From positions 1,766,501-1,830,500 of the forward strand of contig JAHDVF020000016.1 of the NCBI GenBank assembly GCA_022606425.2: 64,000 nucleotides of DNA, written 5' to 3'. The position numbers were made by a program, and so were the translations under genes. Under the pieces are notes generated by a model that saw nothing but the letters and a program-made list of their open reading frames with translations, was not told the DNA's origin and did no database searches. The stretch comes from Lepidostoma basale. Taxonomy: Eukaryota > Arthropoda > Insecta > Trichoptera > Lepidostomatidae. Numbering within the stretch: the first letter of the stretch is position 1; each line of letters starts with the position of its first letter. Below are positions 18,553 to 29,340 of the stretch, piece after piece.

Positions 18553-18984
18553 CTTTTTGCTTATAAAAATATTAAATAACAGTGCAATAAATTCTCCTTT
18601 CAAAGAATATCTTATTCTATAATATCCATTTTTTTTTTCATAAAACAAAAATAATATGATAATAATTTTTCATTATTTATTATTTGTATTGCATTTATTC
18701 CCCAATGATCGCAAATAATAAAAAAGGGTACATTATTTTTAGGATTATATCTATGTTCCATAATACAAGAAATAAAAAAATATATGCTTTGAAGATATCA
18801 TTATACGAGTATATATAATAACAATAACATACATATTAAAAAAAAAATTTATGGCTTACCAAGAAAATATTCGACATAACATTAAAAGTGGAAAACACAG
18901 TGTTTTAATTCATAAACAAAATCATCATTATGGAATTTCAAAATGTGAACGCTTTAAGTTTATCTGAAATTATTAATAAATAGT

Positions 18985-19085
18985 AAAAGAGAAGGATGGA
19001 GTGCCGCATCGGTTAAAGTGTGGCAGTCCATTCATTCTGCCTACCCCTTTACGGAGACGGCGTGATAGTTAGTTAGTTAGTTGGT
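18985..19085 (+). mobile_element. LINE-parasite element, 3' fragment
   Basis: GAGAAGGATGGAGTGCCGCATC leads straight into the shared LINE 3' end with TTAG repeats, about 50 bases upstream of the exon 3 acceptor. Confidence 0.85.
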
Positions 19086-19136
19086 TACTTTTTATTTAGA
19101 ACCAATATCTATAAATTTTATATCTATGATTTCTAG

Positions 19137-19300
19137 GTGGCAGTGGTCCGCCCCACTTCATCACGATCCCGCTGTCCATGGCCATGGCTGCAGCGGCCGC
19201 TTCCCAGACAACGACAACGGCCTCACAGCATCACCAACAGAACCAGCAGAACAATCAGACCAACGGGCTGCAAGACCTCTCTAGAACTGGGAGAAAGTGA
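19137..19300 (+). CDS. Terminal coding exon of the unidentified gene (Ala/Gln/Asn-rich)
   Basis: The acceptor GATTTCTAG ends at 19136. The first two bases complete a Gly codon with the G left by the previous exon. The exon then reads Gly-Ser-Gly-Pro-Pro-His-Phe-Ile-Thr-Ile-Pro-Leu-Ser-Met-Ala-Met, five Ala, Ser-Gln, four Thr, Ala-Ser-Gln-His-His, a Gln/Asn-rich stretch, and Gly-Leu-Gln-Asp-Leu-Ser-Arg-Thr-Gly-Arg-Lys, then TGA at 19298-19300. The local GC content is far above its surroundings. The Ala and Gln/Asn runs are common in insect transcriptional regulators, but no DNA-binding domain is in view, so the function is open. Confidence 0.7.
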
Positions 19301-19465
19301 CGGTAGGATTGCCCGGACTCCACCGTACCGAGAATCAAAACTGGACTTTGATTGAAGCAATCTAATTGACGCAATAATCATACATTTTTATGAAACCAAA
19401 TTAATGGGACAATTTCACATGTCAATTTAATACAGTTAATAAATGTAATCCTGTAACGGGTGGTG
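19301..19465 (+). other. Probable 3' UTR with poly(A) signal
   Basis: AATAAA lies at 19438-19443, 138 bases after the stop codon, followed by a GT-rich GGGTGGTGATC stretch. No transcript evidence is available, so cleavage here is inference. Confidence 0.5.
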
Positions 19466-19568
19466 ATCTAGGGCAGGGGTCAGTAAACTGCGGCTCACGA
19501 GCCAAATGCAGCTATTTGGCTGCACGAATGGGGCTCTTCAAGGATTGATATCTTTTAAATATGAATTT

Positions 19569-19788
19569 AATAGTATTTTACCTATTTGAACGTACGTGAT
19601 ACGTTCACTTTGACTGTACCATTCTACGATATCCCGTATCACGTACGGGCTTGAGAAAAAGTAATGTACCTAAAATGTACATGTTTCGTAATTTAAAAAA
19701 ATAAAATTAGTATATAATTAAATTTCATTAATAAAAAACCTGCTTGTCTTTTGCACGTTTCTCAGAAAATAACCCAAAGGTAGGGCGG
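19569..19788. repeat. TTAA-type miniature element, copy 1 (nested)
   Basis: The same sequence as 21050-21354, including ATGAACGTACGTGATACG-like, GTATCACGTACGGG and a right end GGTAGGGCGG followed by TTAA. Its left end is degraded. Confidence 0.65.
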
Positions 19789-19979
19789 TTAATACAAAAT
19801 TCATTTCAAATTAAAAATAACAATTAAACATGCCTAACCCAACCAAGGAAACCAGAGGCCATCGTTTAAATTTTATTTATATCAATTAATAAGATTTTTT
19901 ATAAAAAAAATGATATCAATTATTATTCAGTGAATTTAGTTGTATCTGACTTTCAAAAATCAAATTTGGAATTGAGAAA

Positions 19980-20160
19980 ACAAAGCTGTTTATGTTCCAC
20001 TTAAATTTATTTAATTTTTCGGAGGTGACTTCCATCCACAGTTGTAAATATATACCTATTTACACCTATGGTTGGAGGTCACCTCTGAAACATGTCGTGG
20101 TTAGTATTTTTATTGTTTAAATATATTTAATAAAGTAAAGTGGAATATAAACAGTGTTGT
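19980..20160. repeat. Family E inverted hairpin with decayed hammerhead-like arms
   Basis: The arms CCACTTAAATTTATTTAA / TTTAAATATATTTAATAAAG and TTCGGAGGTGAC / GGAGGTCACCTCTGAA pair around 20055. The right arm keeps stem II, GAAAC, ATGTCGTGG and a CAC/GTG stem I, but the box reads CTATGGT. The catalytic core is therefore lost while the stems remain. Confidence 0.65.
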
Positions 20161-20457
20161 TTTTCAATTCCAAAGTTTTTACAATGGAATTCCAGTGTTA
20201 ACGCCTTAACTTTCAATAAAAAAAATTATCTCTCATAAGACATCTAAATCTATGTACTGCTGATATTTGGCTCCTTGACTAATGAGTTTGCTGACCACTG
20301 TTCCAGGGTACAGAACACTTGGCTCCTGATCCAGGGGACTTCGGTTCAAGCCTGGAAACGACCCGATTCCTTCATCATAATAATGAGTTATTTTCTGTTC
20401 AGATTAGAGATTGAATATCCATTGTATAACCCTTCAAGTAATCTTATATCTCTTGCT

Positions 20458-20545
20458 AACTAGCTAACCAACCATCACGCCGTCTTTCCGAATGGACTGT
20501 CACACTTTAACCGATGCGGCACGCCATCCTTCACTTAAATTCATT
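20458..20545 (-). mobile_element. LINE-parasite element, 3' fragment
   Basis: Starts CTAACCAACCATCACGCCG and continues into GATGCGGCACGCCATCC, with an internal deletion in the CTTTCCGAATGGACTG part. Confidence 0.8.
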
Positions 20546-20707
20546 TAACCAGCTTAACTCGGATTAAATAAATAAATAAAATTACTGCACTTCTGAGTAT
20601 TATTTATTTCCACTCGGGATAAATCTTTTTGGCATTTATTTCATCATGACAGATTTGTAGAGTAAGATATATTTTTTTCAATTGAAATATTACGAATTTG
20701 TATTTGT

Positions 20708-20930
20708 GGCGACCTTTATAGCAGAGTGACAGCAGCTATGACTGCCGCACTGGAGGTCCCAGATACCCTGCAATGAAAGTGTGAAAAAAATCATGCTATC
20801 TTTGATCTAGTAGAATTCACGTCACAGCTACCTATCAAATGTCATGAGAATCAACAGCAAACAAGTTGTACACAATAATTGGGTTCAAATAATCTGCTAT
20901 ATATAAAAATGTAGAAATAAACGGGAAACT
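20708..20930 (+). repeat. tRNA-headed SINE, copy 4 (tail type 2), diverged
   Basis: A degenerate head with GCGACCTTTATAGCAGAGTG. The body is GTAGAATTCACGTCACAG, and the tail TTGTACACAATAATTGGG followed by TTCAAATAATCTG matches copy 2. Confidence 0.75.
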
Positions 20931-21049
20931 ACCACATTGAAGGCTTTAATGGCATCCCAGGAACCAGCAAAAATGTTAGACTTACTGCAAACCAATCCTT
21001 AGGGTTGAAACATAAAACAAAGTAATAAATTCAATGCTACTGTATTTAA

Positions 21050-21354
21050 CCGCCCTAAGCATATGAACGTACGTGATACGCACACTTTGAATGTACCATT
21101 ATGCGCTATCCCGTATCACATACTCGTTTGAGAAAAAGTAATATACCTAAAATTTACAAACCGTTAGGGATACGCGCGTGTGCCAACAAAACTTGAGTAC
21201 AAGTCTTCACAAGTATGATAATTTTACAAGGGGCGGGCGAAGTGTGCGGTTGAGTTTTTGACATTTTGTAATTTAAAAAATAAAATTAAATATAATTAAT
21301 AAAAAATTAGATATTTTTGCATGTTTCTCGGAAAGTTACCTGAAGGTAGGGCAG
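21050..21354. repeat. TTAA-type miniature element, copy 2
   Basis: TTAA flanks both ends (21046-21049 and 21355-21358). The termini are CCGCCCTAAG and, reversed, CTGCCCTACC. The 305-bp interior has no coding capacity. TTAA duplication with C-rich ends is typical of piggyBac-derived miniature elements. Confidence 0.7.
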
Positions 21355-21471
21355 TTAAACTAAAAAAATCCTGTAAACATAGTAAAAATAGTTTTTTTTC
21401 TCATGCTTCCATTGTCTGGTTCTCATGCTTCCATTTACGGGTTATTACTATTTTTATTATTATTTTGTTGA

Positions 21472-21692
21472 ATCGCTCTTTACATCATTACAGCATGAGC
21501 ATCAATGTAAACGGTACAGCTTTATATTGATTCACATGATATGTGATAGGTAGCTAATCTCTCGCCATTTTATTGTCACGTGAATTCTACATAACAGACA
21601 GTGTGACAGTCACACTGCCATCGCCGGGAATCGAACCCGGGACCTTTGGTGTGGCAGTCGTAACACTTGCCACACGGCCACGAAGATCGTAT
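21472..21692 (-). repeat. tRNA-headed SINE, copy 5 (tail type 1)
   Basis: Full-length antisense copy. The end GTTGAATCGCTCTTTACATC is at the left, and box B (GGGAATCGAACCCGGGACC on this strand) and box A lie near 21625-21690. Confidence 0.9.
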
Positions 21693-22139
21693 TTGGATAG
21701 CATTAAAATTAATTTGGAAAATGTCTCAAAGCATCAAAATCTTATTCAGAATACATACATAAGAGCCATGAAAAATTATCCCATTAAAAAAAAACAGATA
21801 TCAAATCGCACTGAAAGTGATTTTATACATAGCTTTTTTATAATGAAAACTTGTAGTATTTTTTTAAATACCTACCTTTCTATAAGTATAATAAAAACTC
21901 TCTAAAATACTTATTTTTATATATTTTAATTATGTAAAAGGGATTTTTTTTTTATAGCTCAGAAATGGAATTAATTAATGTAGAATTTTTGTATCGCTTC
22001 CACGAAATACTGTAATAAACAAGATATTAACTACCAAATATCACATTTAATATTGATGAAATTGTCCATTTTATAGAAATTTTTATTATATTGTATTGAA
22101 GTGACATATTTTGCCTTGTTTGGGTATTAATCAAATGTT
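21693..22139. other. AT-rich, nothing recognised
   Basis: Low-complexity AT-rich DNA between a SINE and two family B repeats. Confidence 0.5.
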
Positions 22140-22140
22140 A

Positions 22141-22240
22141 TCTTCACATTTGATAATGCCTTAGAAAGGCGAAACATGTTATTCCCATGAATTATAATAA
22201 AGCTTTTAGAAAGCAGATGTTTTCATTCGTATTAATTATT
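22141..22240 (+). repeat. Family B repeat with hammerhead-like core
   Basis: TTGATAA is at 22150-22156, a good stem II GCCTT-AGA-AAGGC follows, and GAAA is at 22171-22174. Then come ACATGT and GUU. This is the best stem II in family B, and U3/A8 replaces C3/G8. The tail ATAATAAAGCTTTTAGAAAGC is shared with 1410-1430. Confidence 0.6.
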
Positions 22241-22374
22241 TAATATGAAGTCTTACATCATTGTTCAAGAAACCTTATCAAATGTATTTACAAGATTGTA
22301 ATTTTGAGTAATTATATAATTTCTCCACTTTGCATCTGTTATTGATATCAGTATCTATGTTTTGTATTAACAAA

Positions 22375-22460
22375 ATATATATTTGATAATCCTCTAGCAA
22401 GGCGAAACGTGTCACTCCTTAAAATATAATAAATTCTATAGAAAACGGAGGTTTTTTTAT
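22375..22460 (+). repeat. Family B repeat, second copy
   Basis: TTGATAA at 22383-22389, GAAA at 22404-22407, then the near-palindrome ACGTGT and GUC. Only CCU/AGG pairs in stem II. Same tail as above. Confidence 0.55.
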
Positions 22461-23755
22461 ATTAAATATTAAATCTTGAGTTTTACATCATTGTTTAAGA
22501 AACAATATATTTTTTTATATGTTGTCATAAGTTGGCTTGATTTGTCAATTTGTGCAAATTAAATCAACGAAATACATTGAATAATGTTTCTTAGTCAAAG
22601 GAAATGATATTATATTATATATTAATTAATGCATTCAAATCAAAGAGTTTCTTTACAAATATTTATGTAAATAATACATTTTGAAACATAGTATACCTTC
22701 ATCTTCAGGAGAATGATGTAATGGACCCTGGAGATGGTCAACGTGATTGTCAATTTTTAAGTGAATGATGCCCATTGATACAACCAATGGATTCTAGGAG
22801 TGATTTTCAATGCTTTGATTGTAGTACATTTGCCAGCGTCTGCCCGTTATTCGCCTGACAGTATTTAAGGTTGAATATTTAATGTTTCAGATGTACTTAT
22901 AGATATTTTGTTTTACTTATAATCAAATAATAAATCGTATTATATAATATTATAATTATCCAATTGTGGCTCCATCAATTGCACTTCCATTTAAACTGTC
23001 ATTCATGTTTAAACACATGAATATCCAAGCTAATAATATAACTAACAAAATATATATCAAACAGAATACAATATACAATTACAGAATCGATAACTATTGT
23101 ATGATCGTGGAAATAAGGATTGTTATGTATATTTCACTCACAAATACCATCCATAACTTCGTAGAACTAAAAAATGTAATTTGTTTCTAGAAATGTATCG
23201 GTTTGTCAATTTTGACATAAAACTGTACTACTACTGCCATCTATGAACCAATTGTCAAAGCAAACGAAAATTCAATTTAACTTTTTTAATTTTTATATTA
23301 TTTTGTTTTCTACAATATGAATACATAATGTGAAGTTAAGTTATTGTTAAAACAATATTGTGCTTTTTTTTTCAGTTTTCCAAATGCTATAATATGATTG
23401 GATTGCGATATTTCACGCCTTAGTTAAGTAATTTTGATACTTTACAGTTTTTTTTAAATTTGTTTGTATTGTTTGAGTGTAATTGTTATTTTATACATTT
23501 AAATGTATGAATTTAACCATGTATGTATTTATTTAGTGTAACGATATAATTGAAACCGTATCGTAAATTTTTCAGATAGTTAATATCATGACTTAAATAG
23601 TAAAAAATATATAAATAAATTTTATTAGATATTGTAATTTTCGGCGCTGTTTTTGCAATATAATACAACAGCTTATATACTGAATAATTCTGTATTTGAT
23701 TTCATCCGAAGTCAATTGTCTCTCAAAGGAGCTAAGAGCTTCCGTAAGTGTGTGG
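22461..23755. other. AT-rich, nothing recognised
   Basis: About 1.3 kb of AT-rich DNA. The open frame at 22966-23190 has an amino-acid composition typical of chance AT-rich translation and no splice or domain support. Confidence 0.45.
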
Positions 23756-24045
23756 TCACTATCTTCTTTTTAGCCAATTTTACTCCACTTCTAGATATGG
23801 GCCTCTTCTAAACTCTTTTCTTTCTTGGGCTATCTGTTGCCACCTACGACCCTCAAGTTGGATGACATCATCCGTCCACCTTTTTTGTGGACGGATGATG
23901 CGTTTGTGCGGTCACTATCATTTCTATAAATATGATCAAACTATTTCAATCTCACCGTATCAAGTACTTACATACTTGTGTTTAATGTGGTCATGTTTTT
24001 TAACACCACCAGTCTATTTTACCATTTTATAATGATCAGAACTTC
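23756..24045 (-). mobile_element. LINE fragment
   Basis: Antisense landmarks CCACTTCTAGATATGGGCCTC and CCACCTACGACCCTCAAG belong to the class of LINE ends that encode a short Cys/His-poor tail after the reverse transcriptase. A small CATCATCCGTCCAC/GTGGACGGATGATG hairpin lies at 23865-23898. Confidence 0.6.
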
Positions 24046-24054
24046 GCCCCGTGC

Positions 24055-24605
24055 AATGTAGCATGTAGCTCTGTCATCCACTGCTGAACGTAGACCTCTT
24101 TCCAAAGCATATCTATTGCTACTCTCATCCATCCACGTCCGGCAATCCTTACAATATTGTCAATACAGCGAGCAGAAGGACGTCCAACTCTACAAAATCC
24201 TGTGCACGGTTTCCACTCCAGAACCCGTCTTTCTAAACAACTGTCAGTTCTCTAACAAATATGGCCAGTCCCCTTATTTTCGGAGATATCTCAGTGACCT
24301 ATATTTATTGTCGAATAAATCCATTTCTGATCTATCTCTCAAGGTTATTCCAAGCGTGTCTCTTTCCATGGCAGCTGGGAGACTTGTAACTTGTACACTA
24401 GCTCCTTTGACAGTGTCCATGTTTTGACTCCATATGTTATGACTGGCAAGACTCATTGATTGAAGACACCGAGGCATTGTGGTATTTGAGAGGCAAAAAT
24501 ATGAGGTAATTTCCCAAAGGTTGCCGAATCCAACTGAATTCTTTGAATGGCTTCCTTCTCGAAGTTGTACCTGCCTATTGCATTGTGCTTTTGCCACTAT
24601 CAATT
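24055..24605 (-). mobile_element. RTE-like LINE fragment (Gly-Arg-Pro-Ala-Arg family)
   Basis: The minus strand reads a decayed Val-Gly-Arg-Pro-Ser-Ala-Arg-Cys-Ile-Asp, then a Gly-Trp-Met-Arg-Val-Ala block and Tyr-Val-Gln-Gln-Trp. This corresponds to the cleaner copies at 30140-30325 and 31100-31390. The inner half is strongly eroded. Confidence 0.6.
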
Positions 24606-25289
24606 GAATTTTTCAACAATTATGATTGTATATTTTAAAAATAAGCCATTTTTATTGAATCAACAAAAGAAGTGGCCAGCACTCCGAACCGTAGGTCTTG
24701 GCTGGATGCACTGCCGTATTCTCGTAACAACACTTCTTTTGTTTTAATCACTTTTTAAAATTGTTTTTAAATGTGTTTAAAATAGAATGTGGCAATCTTA
24801 TAAATACTTTGAATGAAATAAGTACTTTTATGGGTTTATTTCAAGTAATACACACTTTTATTTAACAATTTATCTTCTTCATACATGGATCACTTATGAC
24901 AATGTATAATAATATAAATAAGTTAATTTCAATAGTTTTATTTCAATTCACCATATTGTTAATCGTATGATTATTTGTTGGTAATTCTAGGTTTGTTTAG
25001 GTTAATCTCTGCATTTTGTTAATGTTTAATTTATTATTTTTTTCATAGGTTAACTCACTGAAGTCGGTGTATTAAATTATAAGATAGAATAAATACGTAA
25101 ATAGAATTTTCATATAAAGAAATAGGTTATATTTTCTAGTAGAAATGTCTTAATAAATAATATATTTTGTAATACAATGAAAGGCTAACGATTCTCCTGT
25201 ACTATTAATATATATTTTGACAGAACAAGGTTTTTGTTTCAACAATTATTTTTCTTTCGCCAAGGCTTTTCATGGTTCTACAATCCTGG
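24606..25289. other. AT-rich, nothing recognised
   Basis: No reading frame or repeat identified. Confidence 0.5.
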
Positions 25290-26130
25290 GTCATCTGGCT
25301 GGCAGCACCCTTAAGTCGTTCCTAAAGGCCGTGCCACACTGTTTGAAACAAGCTCTCCACAGGGGTGACCTTGGTGGAGAGCTGTGGAGCCCACAGGTTG
25401 GTGTAGCGTCCACACTTGGTTCAAAACAAGCTCTCCACAGGGGTCGCCTTTGTGGAGCCCACGGTTGGTGTGGCATCCACAGTAGACACTATTTTCGTAT
25501 ACGTCCGCACTCCACCGATGCACAGTGTTTCAGGGTGCAATATTACGAGCTACTTTTGGTAAAAACCCAATGACATGGAAATGGCTAATTATAAGTGTTT
25601 AGGGAAGAGTATTAGTCATCCAGTTCACACAATAAATTTGAGGCCGATTTGTTGAAATTTCAACCCCTAAATTACCTACCTAATTGCATGCAACAACAAA
25701 ACCGGTTCAGTCGTATTGTTTCGCCGCTAACCGATTAAATTAAAAAACACTTCTATTTCTATCTTTATACTCAAGGTCGAGCTGCAAAATAAAATGTATA
25801 TTTCAACAGACATATACATTTTATAAGAATAAAAATTTCAAAATATTTTTTTTACAGAATAATGAAAAGTAGCTCGTAATATTGGGATTTGAAACACTGT
25901 GCGACGCCGCTATGCAACTGACCTTGACTGGTGGAATCCACAGCCACACATGTGGAATGCGTGTTTACAACAGGCGATCCACACGCTACTATGCGCGTCC
26001 GTCCACAAGGGTCAAACGAATTTTGGTTTAAAACAAGTGTCTACACAGTTTTAAACTGCTGGTGGAGACCGATGTGGAGAGCTTGTTTAATACAGGTTTA
26101 ACTGTGGATATCCACGTTGCAGATGGCCGA
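25290..26130. mobile_element. TIR element with CTCTCCACA motifs, split by a smaller element
   Basis: AAACAAGCTCTCCACA occurs near both the left end (25347, repeated at 25425) and, inverted, the right end (TGTGGAGAGCTTGTTT at about 26072). The GC-rich body has many TGTGGA/TCCACA words. It carries the 25521-25901 insertion. I cannot name the superfamily. Confidence 0.5.
25521..25901. mobile_element. Transib-like miniature element with CACAGTG ends
   Basis: Both ends start CACAGTGTTTCA and share CAATATTACGAGCTACTTTT further in. The 5-base flanks are CGATG on the left and CGACG on the right. Transib elements start CACWRTG and duplicate 5 GC-rich bases, often CGNCG. The 381-bp interior is non-coding, so it would depend on a transposase in trans. 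Confidence 0.65.
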
Positions 26131-26978
26131 CCCGGTCCCCTCCTTTCGTCTTCCAATTGCAGAGCCTTGTTGACGATGTATTCGTTGTCACTCTTGTCTA
26201 TGGCTGTACCATTAGAGCGATCTTAAGGCTTGCTCCGATATTTTTTATTTCAACAACTGGTTATTTTATTCTCAACCAGTTTCAATGATTTACTTATCAT
26301 TGGTAATCGTTTTTCAACTAATCGATGATGCACGAATATACATACAGTTTAAAAAAGAACTGTTTTTAAAATTTCAAAATTTTAACATAGTTCTAATTTT
26401 ATTATTTAAATTTTTTAGTGTCTGAATTGTCTATGGGAGAGTAAATTAGCCTTTTATTTAATGACAACATACCTAATACTGTAATTTTTAAATGAAAATT
26501 CTCATCCAGCAATATTTGACAAATTTCTAATCATCGATTTGTCTGGTGCTTTTCGTAAACAAAATTAATTCAATGTATTTTGTATACAATAAAATTTTAT
26601 ATTGTAAATTAAATTTTGAAACAAAAAAATAGCTCGTATTAAACTAAATTATAAATGTGTTTTTTCTTTATTAATTTATTATAGGCGTTCATTAATTAAT
26701 AAAAAAATAATTGTATATGCAGGCATTCTTAATGAAGAGTTGTATCGTTTTAAATTTAGAATAAAAAAAATAGATTTTTCACCATTGTTACATTTTAAAT
26801 AGATTCCATAATGTAAAAAAAAAAGATTTGTACCCATTAATATTACTTAAATATTCTTTTTTTTATATGCACTGAAATTTAGGATCTTTTAAATGTTATT
26901 TTAATCTGTTATTACTAAATTATATTTTGAATTTGTTAGATTTAACTCATTCATGCAAAGATAATAAGATGTATACAT
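26131..26978. other. No gene recognised
   Basis: A possible short LINE scrap at 26150-26230, then AT-rich DNA. Confidence 0.4.
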
Positions 26979-27227
26979 ATCGCACCTCCAGACTGGCTCA
27001 ATCCAAAATTCATGTTTTTTGGGAAATGAAGAAAACGTGTTTCGGTCCTCGACAGTTTTTGGTAAATCACACTATAACTTTATGAAATGAAAAGCTAAGC
27101 TTTTTTAGCCTTTTTGGGACAGTTTTTGATTTACTGGGTGATAGAGCGCGCTTTTTTTAGTCACCTGTATACTTAACTCAATTCACCAAAATTTTGGAAT
27201 GAACCGGTTTACGACTGGAGGTGCGAT
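26979..27227. repeat. Miniature inverted-repeat element, about 245 bp
   Basis: CGCACCTCCAG at 26981-26991 is matched by CTGGAGGTGCG at 27215-27225, with AT on both outer sides. No coding capacity. The TA-rich flanks would fit a Tc1/mariner-type relative, without proof. Confidence 0.65.
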
Positions 27228-27339
27228 ATTTCTAAACATAAACATCTGTCAGATGCTAAATAAGAGTTCCATCATGTAAACTTTGATGTGTTTAAAACAA
27301 AGGTAAAAGCAGAATTGGAATCCAAAGATTCTTTTTCCT

Positions 27340-27485
27340 AGCCTATACACCATTTACTTGGGGTCTGCTCTTCTTATATGTCATCTCCGGGACTGTGTGT
27401 CCTGGATAGGGTCTGGTGGGATCCTGTATCTTTTGAGACTCTTGCGAATAAGTCCTATCCACGTCAACTAGGGTTTGCCAGGACC
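27340..27485 (-). mobile_element. LINE fragment
   Basis: Pro-rich antisense frame fragments around GTGTGTCCTGGATAGGGTC suggest a decayed LINE. The assignment rests on composition and context only. Confidence 0.35.
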
Positions 27486-27604
27486 TAGCAAAAAGCATTC
27501 TTGTCTTATTAGAATTCAACAAAGGTAATTTTTAATTGAAAGGAAATTAGAGAAGTTATTTCTTAATTTACTTTTGAACCTCATAAATAAATAAAAATCT
27601 GTAA

Positions 27605-27935
27605 TCATTATTTCTTAACTAACTAATTAACTATCTAACCATCATGTACTTTCCCCGGAGTGGGTAGGCAGAGAGGGTGAACAGCCACACTGCTCTATCC
27701 TGACATACCTCTCGAGCTTCTATATTCATACATCGTAACATTACGATTGTTGATTTTTATGACTTTGAATGTGACCATTTTTGAGTAATTGATTAATTTG
27801 ATCATGCCATGCTTTTCTCTGCCTCTTTTTCCATTTGCACTGCTTGTATACAACTTTATAACCATTATTTTCTCATCCATTAATTCCATATGTACAAACC
27901 ATCTAAGTGATTTTTTTTTCGCTTTCGCTGGTATG
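27605..27935 (-). mobile_element. RTE-like LINE, T-type 3' fragment
   Basis: The tail ACTAACTAATTAACTATCTAACC is degraded. The antisense frame keeps Lys-Ser-Leu-Arg-Trp-Phe-Val-His-Met-Glu, then Tyr-Thr-Ser-Ser-Ala-Asn-Gly-Lys. Frame-broken. Confidence 0.85.
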
Positions 27936-28329
27936 CTTAAAAACATGTCAGTAAAGTGTTGGAACATTTTTATAATTTACAGAGATTCTACACAAATGTA
28001 TGTATTTAGATATTAATCACTTAAAATTTTAGATATTTTTATATCGAATGAGTTAAATAGGAAAAATTATAGTTAAAATTTCATGGAATCATCAAATCTG
28101 GGATTGTCTTTTTTATATAGTAAAATACTTAAATTAATTAATCAGATATATACTAATATTTATATTTAGTTAGTAATGTAATGTTGAGTTGACACTTGCC
28201 CCCTGACAACATAGGTTATCACTAGGTGTTTTTAGTCTTTCATTTTATTTCTTTTTTTTTGCATACAGTTTGTTTTGTAATGCTAGTCAAAAATAAATAA
28301 AAAGTTTTTGAAAAAAAAAAGTTGTGTTA
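27936..28329. other. AT-rich, nothing recognised
   Basis: AT-rich DNA, including an A-run at 28310-28320 next to a LINE fragment. Confidence 0.5.
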
Positions 28330-28760
28330 TTATTTACGGTTAATCTTCTTAAAGTGCCCTGTCAGGTCCCCCCGACGTTGGCGATCACTCTGGTAAACTC
28401 TTCCCTATTCTGCGCTGTCCGGAATAGCTCCTCCACAGTTCCGATTCCTGTCCATTCCCTCACATTGCGCAGCCAAGAGATCTGCCTTCTCCCTGCCCCC
28501 CTGCGGCCCTCTATGTTTCCATTCAATATTAGATGCAGCAGGCGATACTTCTCTTCTCGCAGAACGTGACCCAGATATGAAATCTTGCGGACTTTGATAA
28601 ATGGCAGCAGCTCTCTATTTACTCCTGCACGATTCAGGACTTCTGTGTTCGTCACTCTGTCTGTCTATGGGATCCTGAACATTCTTCGGTGAAGCCACAT
28701 TTCAAATGCCTCTAACCGGTTCATTGTATTTACTTTTAATGTCCATGTCTCACCCATATA
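28330..28760 (-). mobile_element. RTE-like LINE, C-terminal fragment
   Basis: An antisense frame of about 97 codons (28655-28362) reads Thr-Asn-Thr-Glu-Val-Leu, then Ile-Ser-Tyr-Leu-Gly-His-Val-Leu-Arg, then Gly-Arg-Arg-Gly-Ala-Gly-Arg-Arg-Gln-Ile-Ser-Trp-Leu-Arg and Ile-Ala-Asn-Val. This is the post-polymerase region of an RTE-type LINE. The 864-1235 copy is a relative. Confidence 0.8.
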
Positions 28761-28854
28761 ACAGAACAGACCACACATAAGACTTTAACATCCTGGCACT
28801 TTAACATCATTACCGTTAATATTTTTTTAAATTATGTTAATTTTATTCTTCTTC

Positions 28855-29340
28855 TCTCTGCTCTACAGTCTTCTAGGTGGACCCCGACCTCCTCTAAAAA
28901 GTTTCTACAGCCGATCCTATCCTAACCTCTCGACTTCCTCCCCTCAGATCTAACTCCCAACAATTGCAGGTCCTTCAGAATGTGCTGCATCTTATAAATG
29001 TCAACTGTGCGGGTTGTTGGCAGCTCCTCCATTCGTACCAGAGGTCCAGCCCACCTAAGCCGTTGGAGTTTTATAAATTTGACGACGTCCGGTTGGTTGT
29101 ATAGTTCGAGTTATGCCGGCGTCGCCATATATTATTCTAGCAGATTGGGCCAAAAATTCTCATTAGGATATTGCGCTCGAACAACCGCAACATCTGGGAA
29201 TCCACAACACTTAGCATCCAGGCCTTCGTTCCATACATCGAGTCTGGCCTTATAAGTGTTTTATATTTGTGAAGTTTTGTTTTCTTCGATATGTGGATAA
29301 ATTTTAGATATTTTTGGAGGCCGAAGTAGCATTTGTTGGC
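28855..29340 (-). mobile_element. LINE fragment, separate family
   Basis: GC-richer antisense sequence with CCAGCCCACCTAAGCCGTTGG and TCGTTCCATACATCGAGTC, the latter the reverse of a Tyr-Gly-x-Glu-Ala-type motif. It is a decayed reverse-transcriptase tail. The plus-strand frame here is a shadow. Confidence 0.6.

Larger units (their letters stand above)
17839..19136 (+). other. Intron 2 of the unidentified gene
   Basis: A GT...AG intron of 1298 bases. It holds a family E hammerhead-like element split by a LINE, and a fragment of the LINE-parasite element near its end. The remainder is AT-rich. Confidence 0.6.
19474..20300. mobile_element. Non-autonomous hAT-type element
   Basis: The left end CAGGGGTCAGTAAACTGCGG and the right end (reverse complement) CAGTGGTCAGCAAACTC match. 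The 8-base flanks ATCTAGGG and TTCCAGGG agree at six positions, as expected for an old hAT duplication. It contains two nested elements and no transposase frame. It lies 30 bases beyond the predicted poly(A) signal. Confidence 0.75.

Noticed and set aside
15713..19300. Naming the gene as a known transcription factor (ARID or Dachshund type)
   Set aside because: Only low-complexity resemblance was seen. None of the diagnostic domains of these families is present in the three exons.
21600..21690. tRNA gene
   Set aside because: Box A and box B are present, but there is no acceptor stem pairing or plausible anticodon arm, and the same head recurs with a SINE body in seven places.
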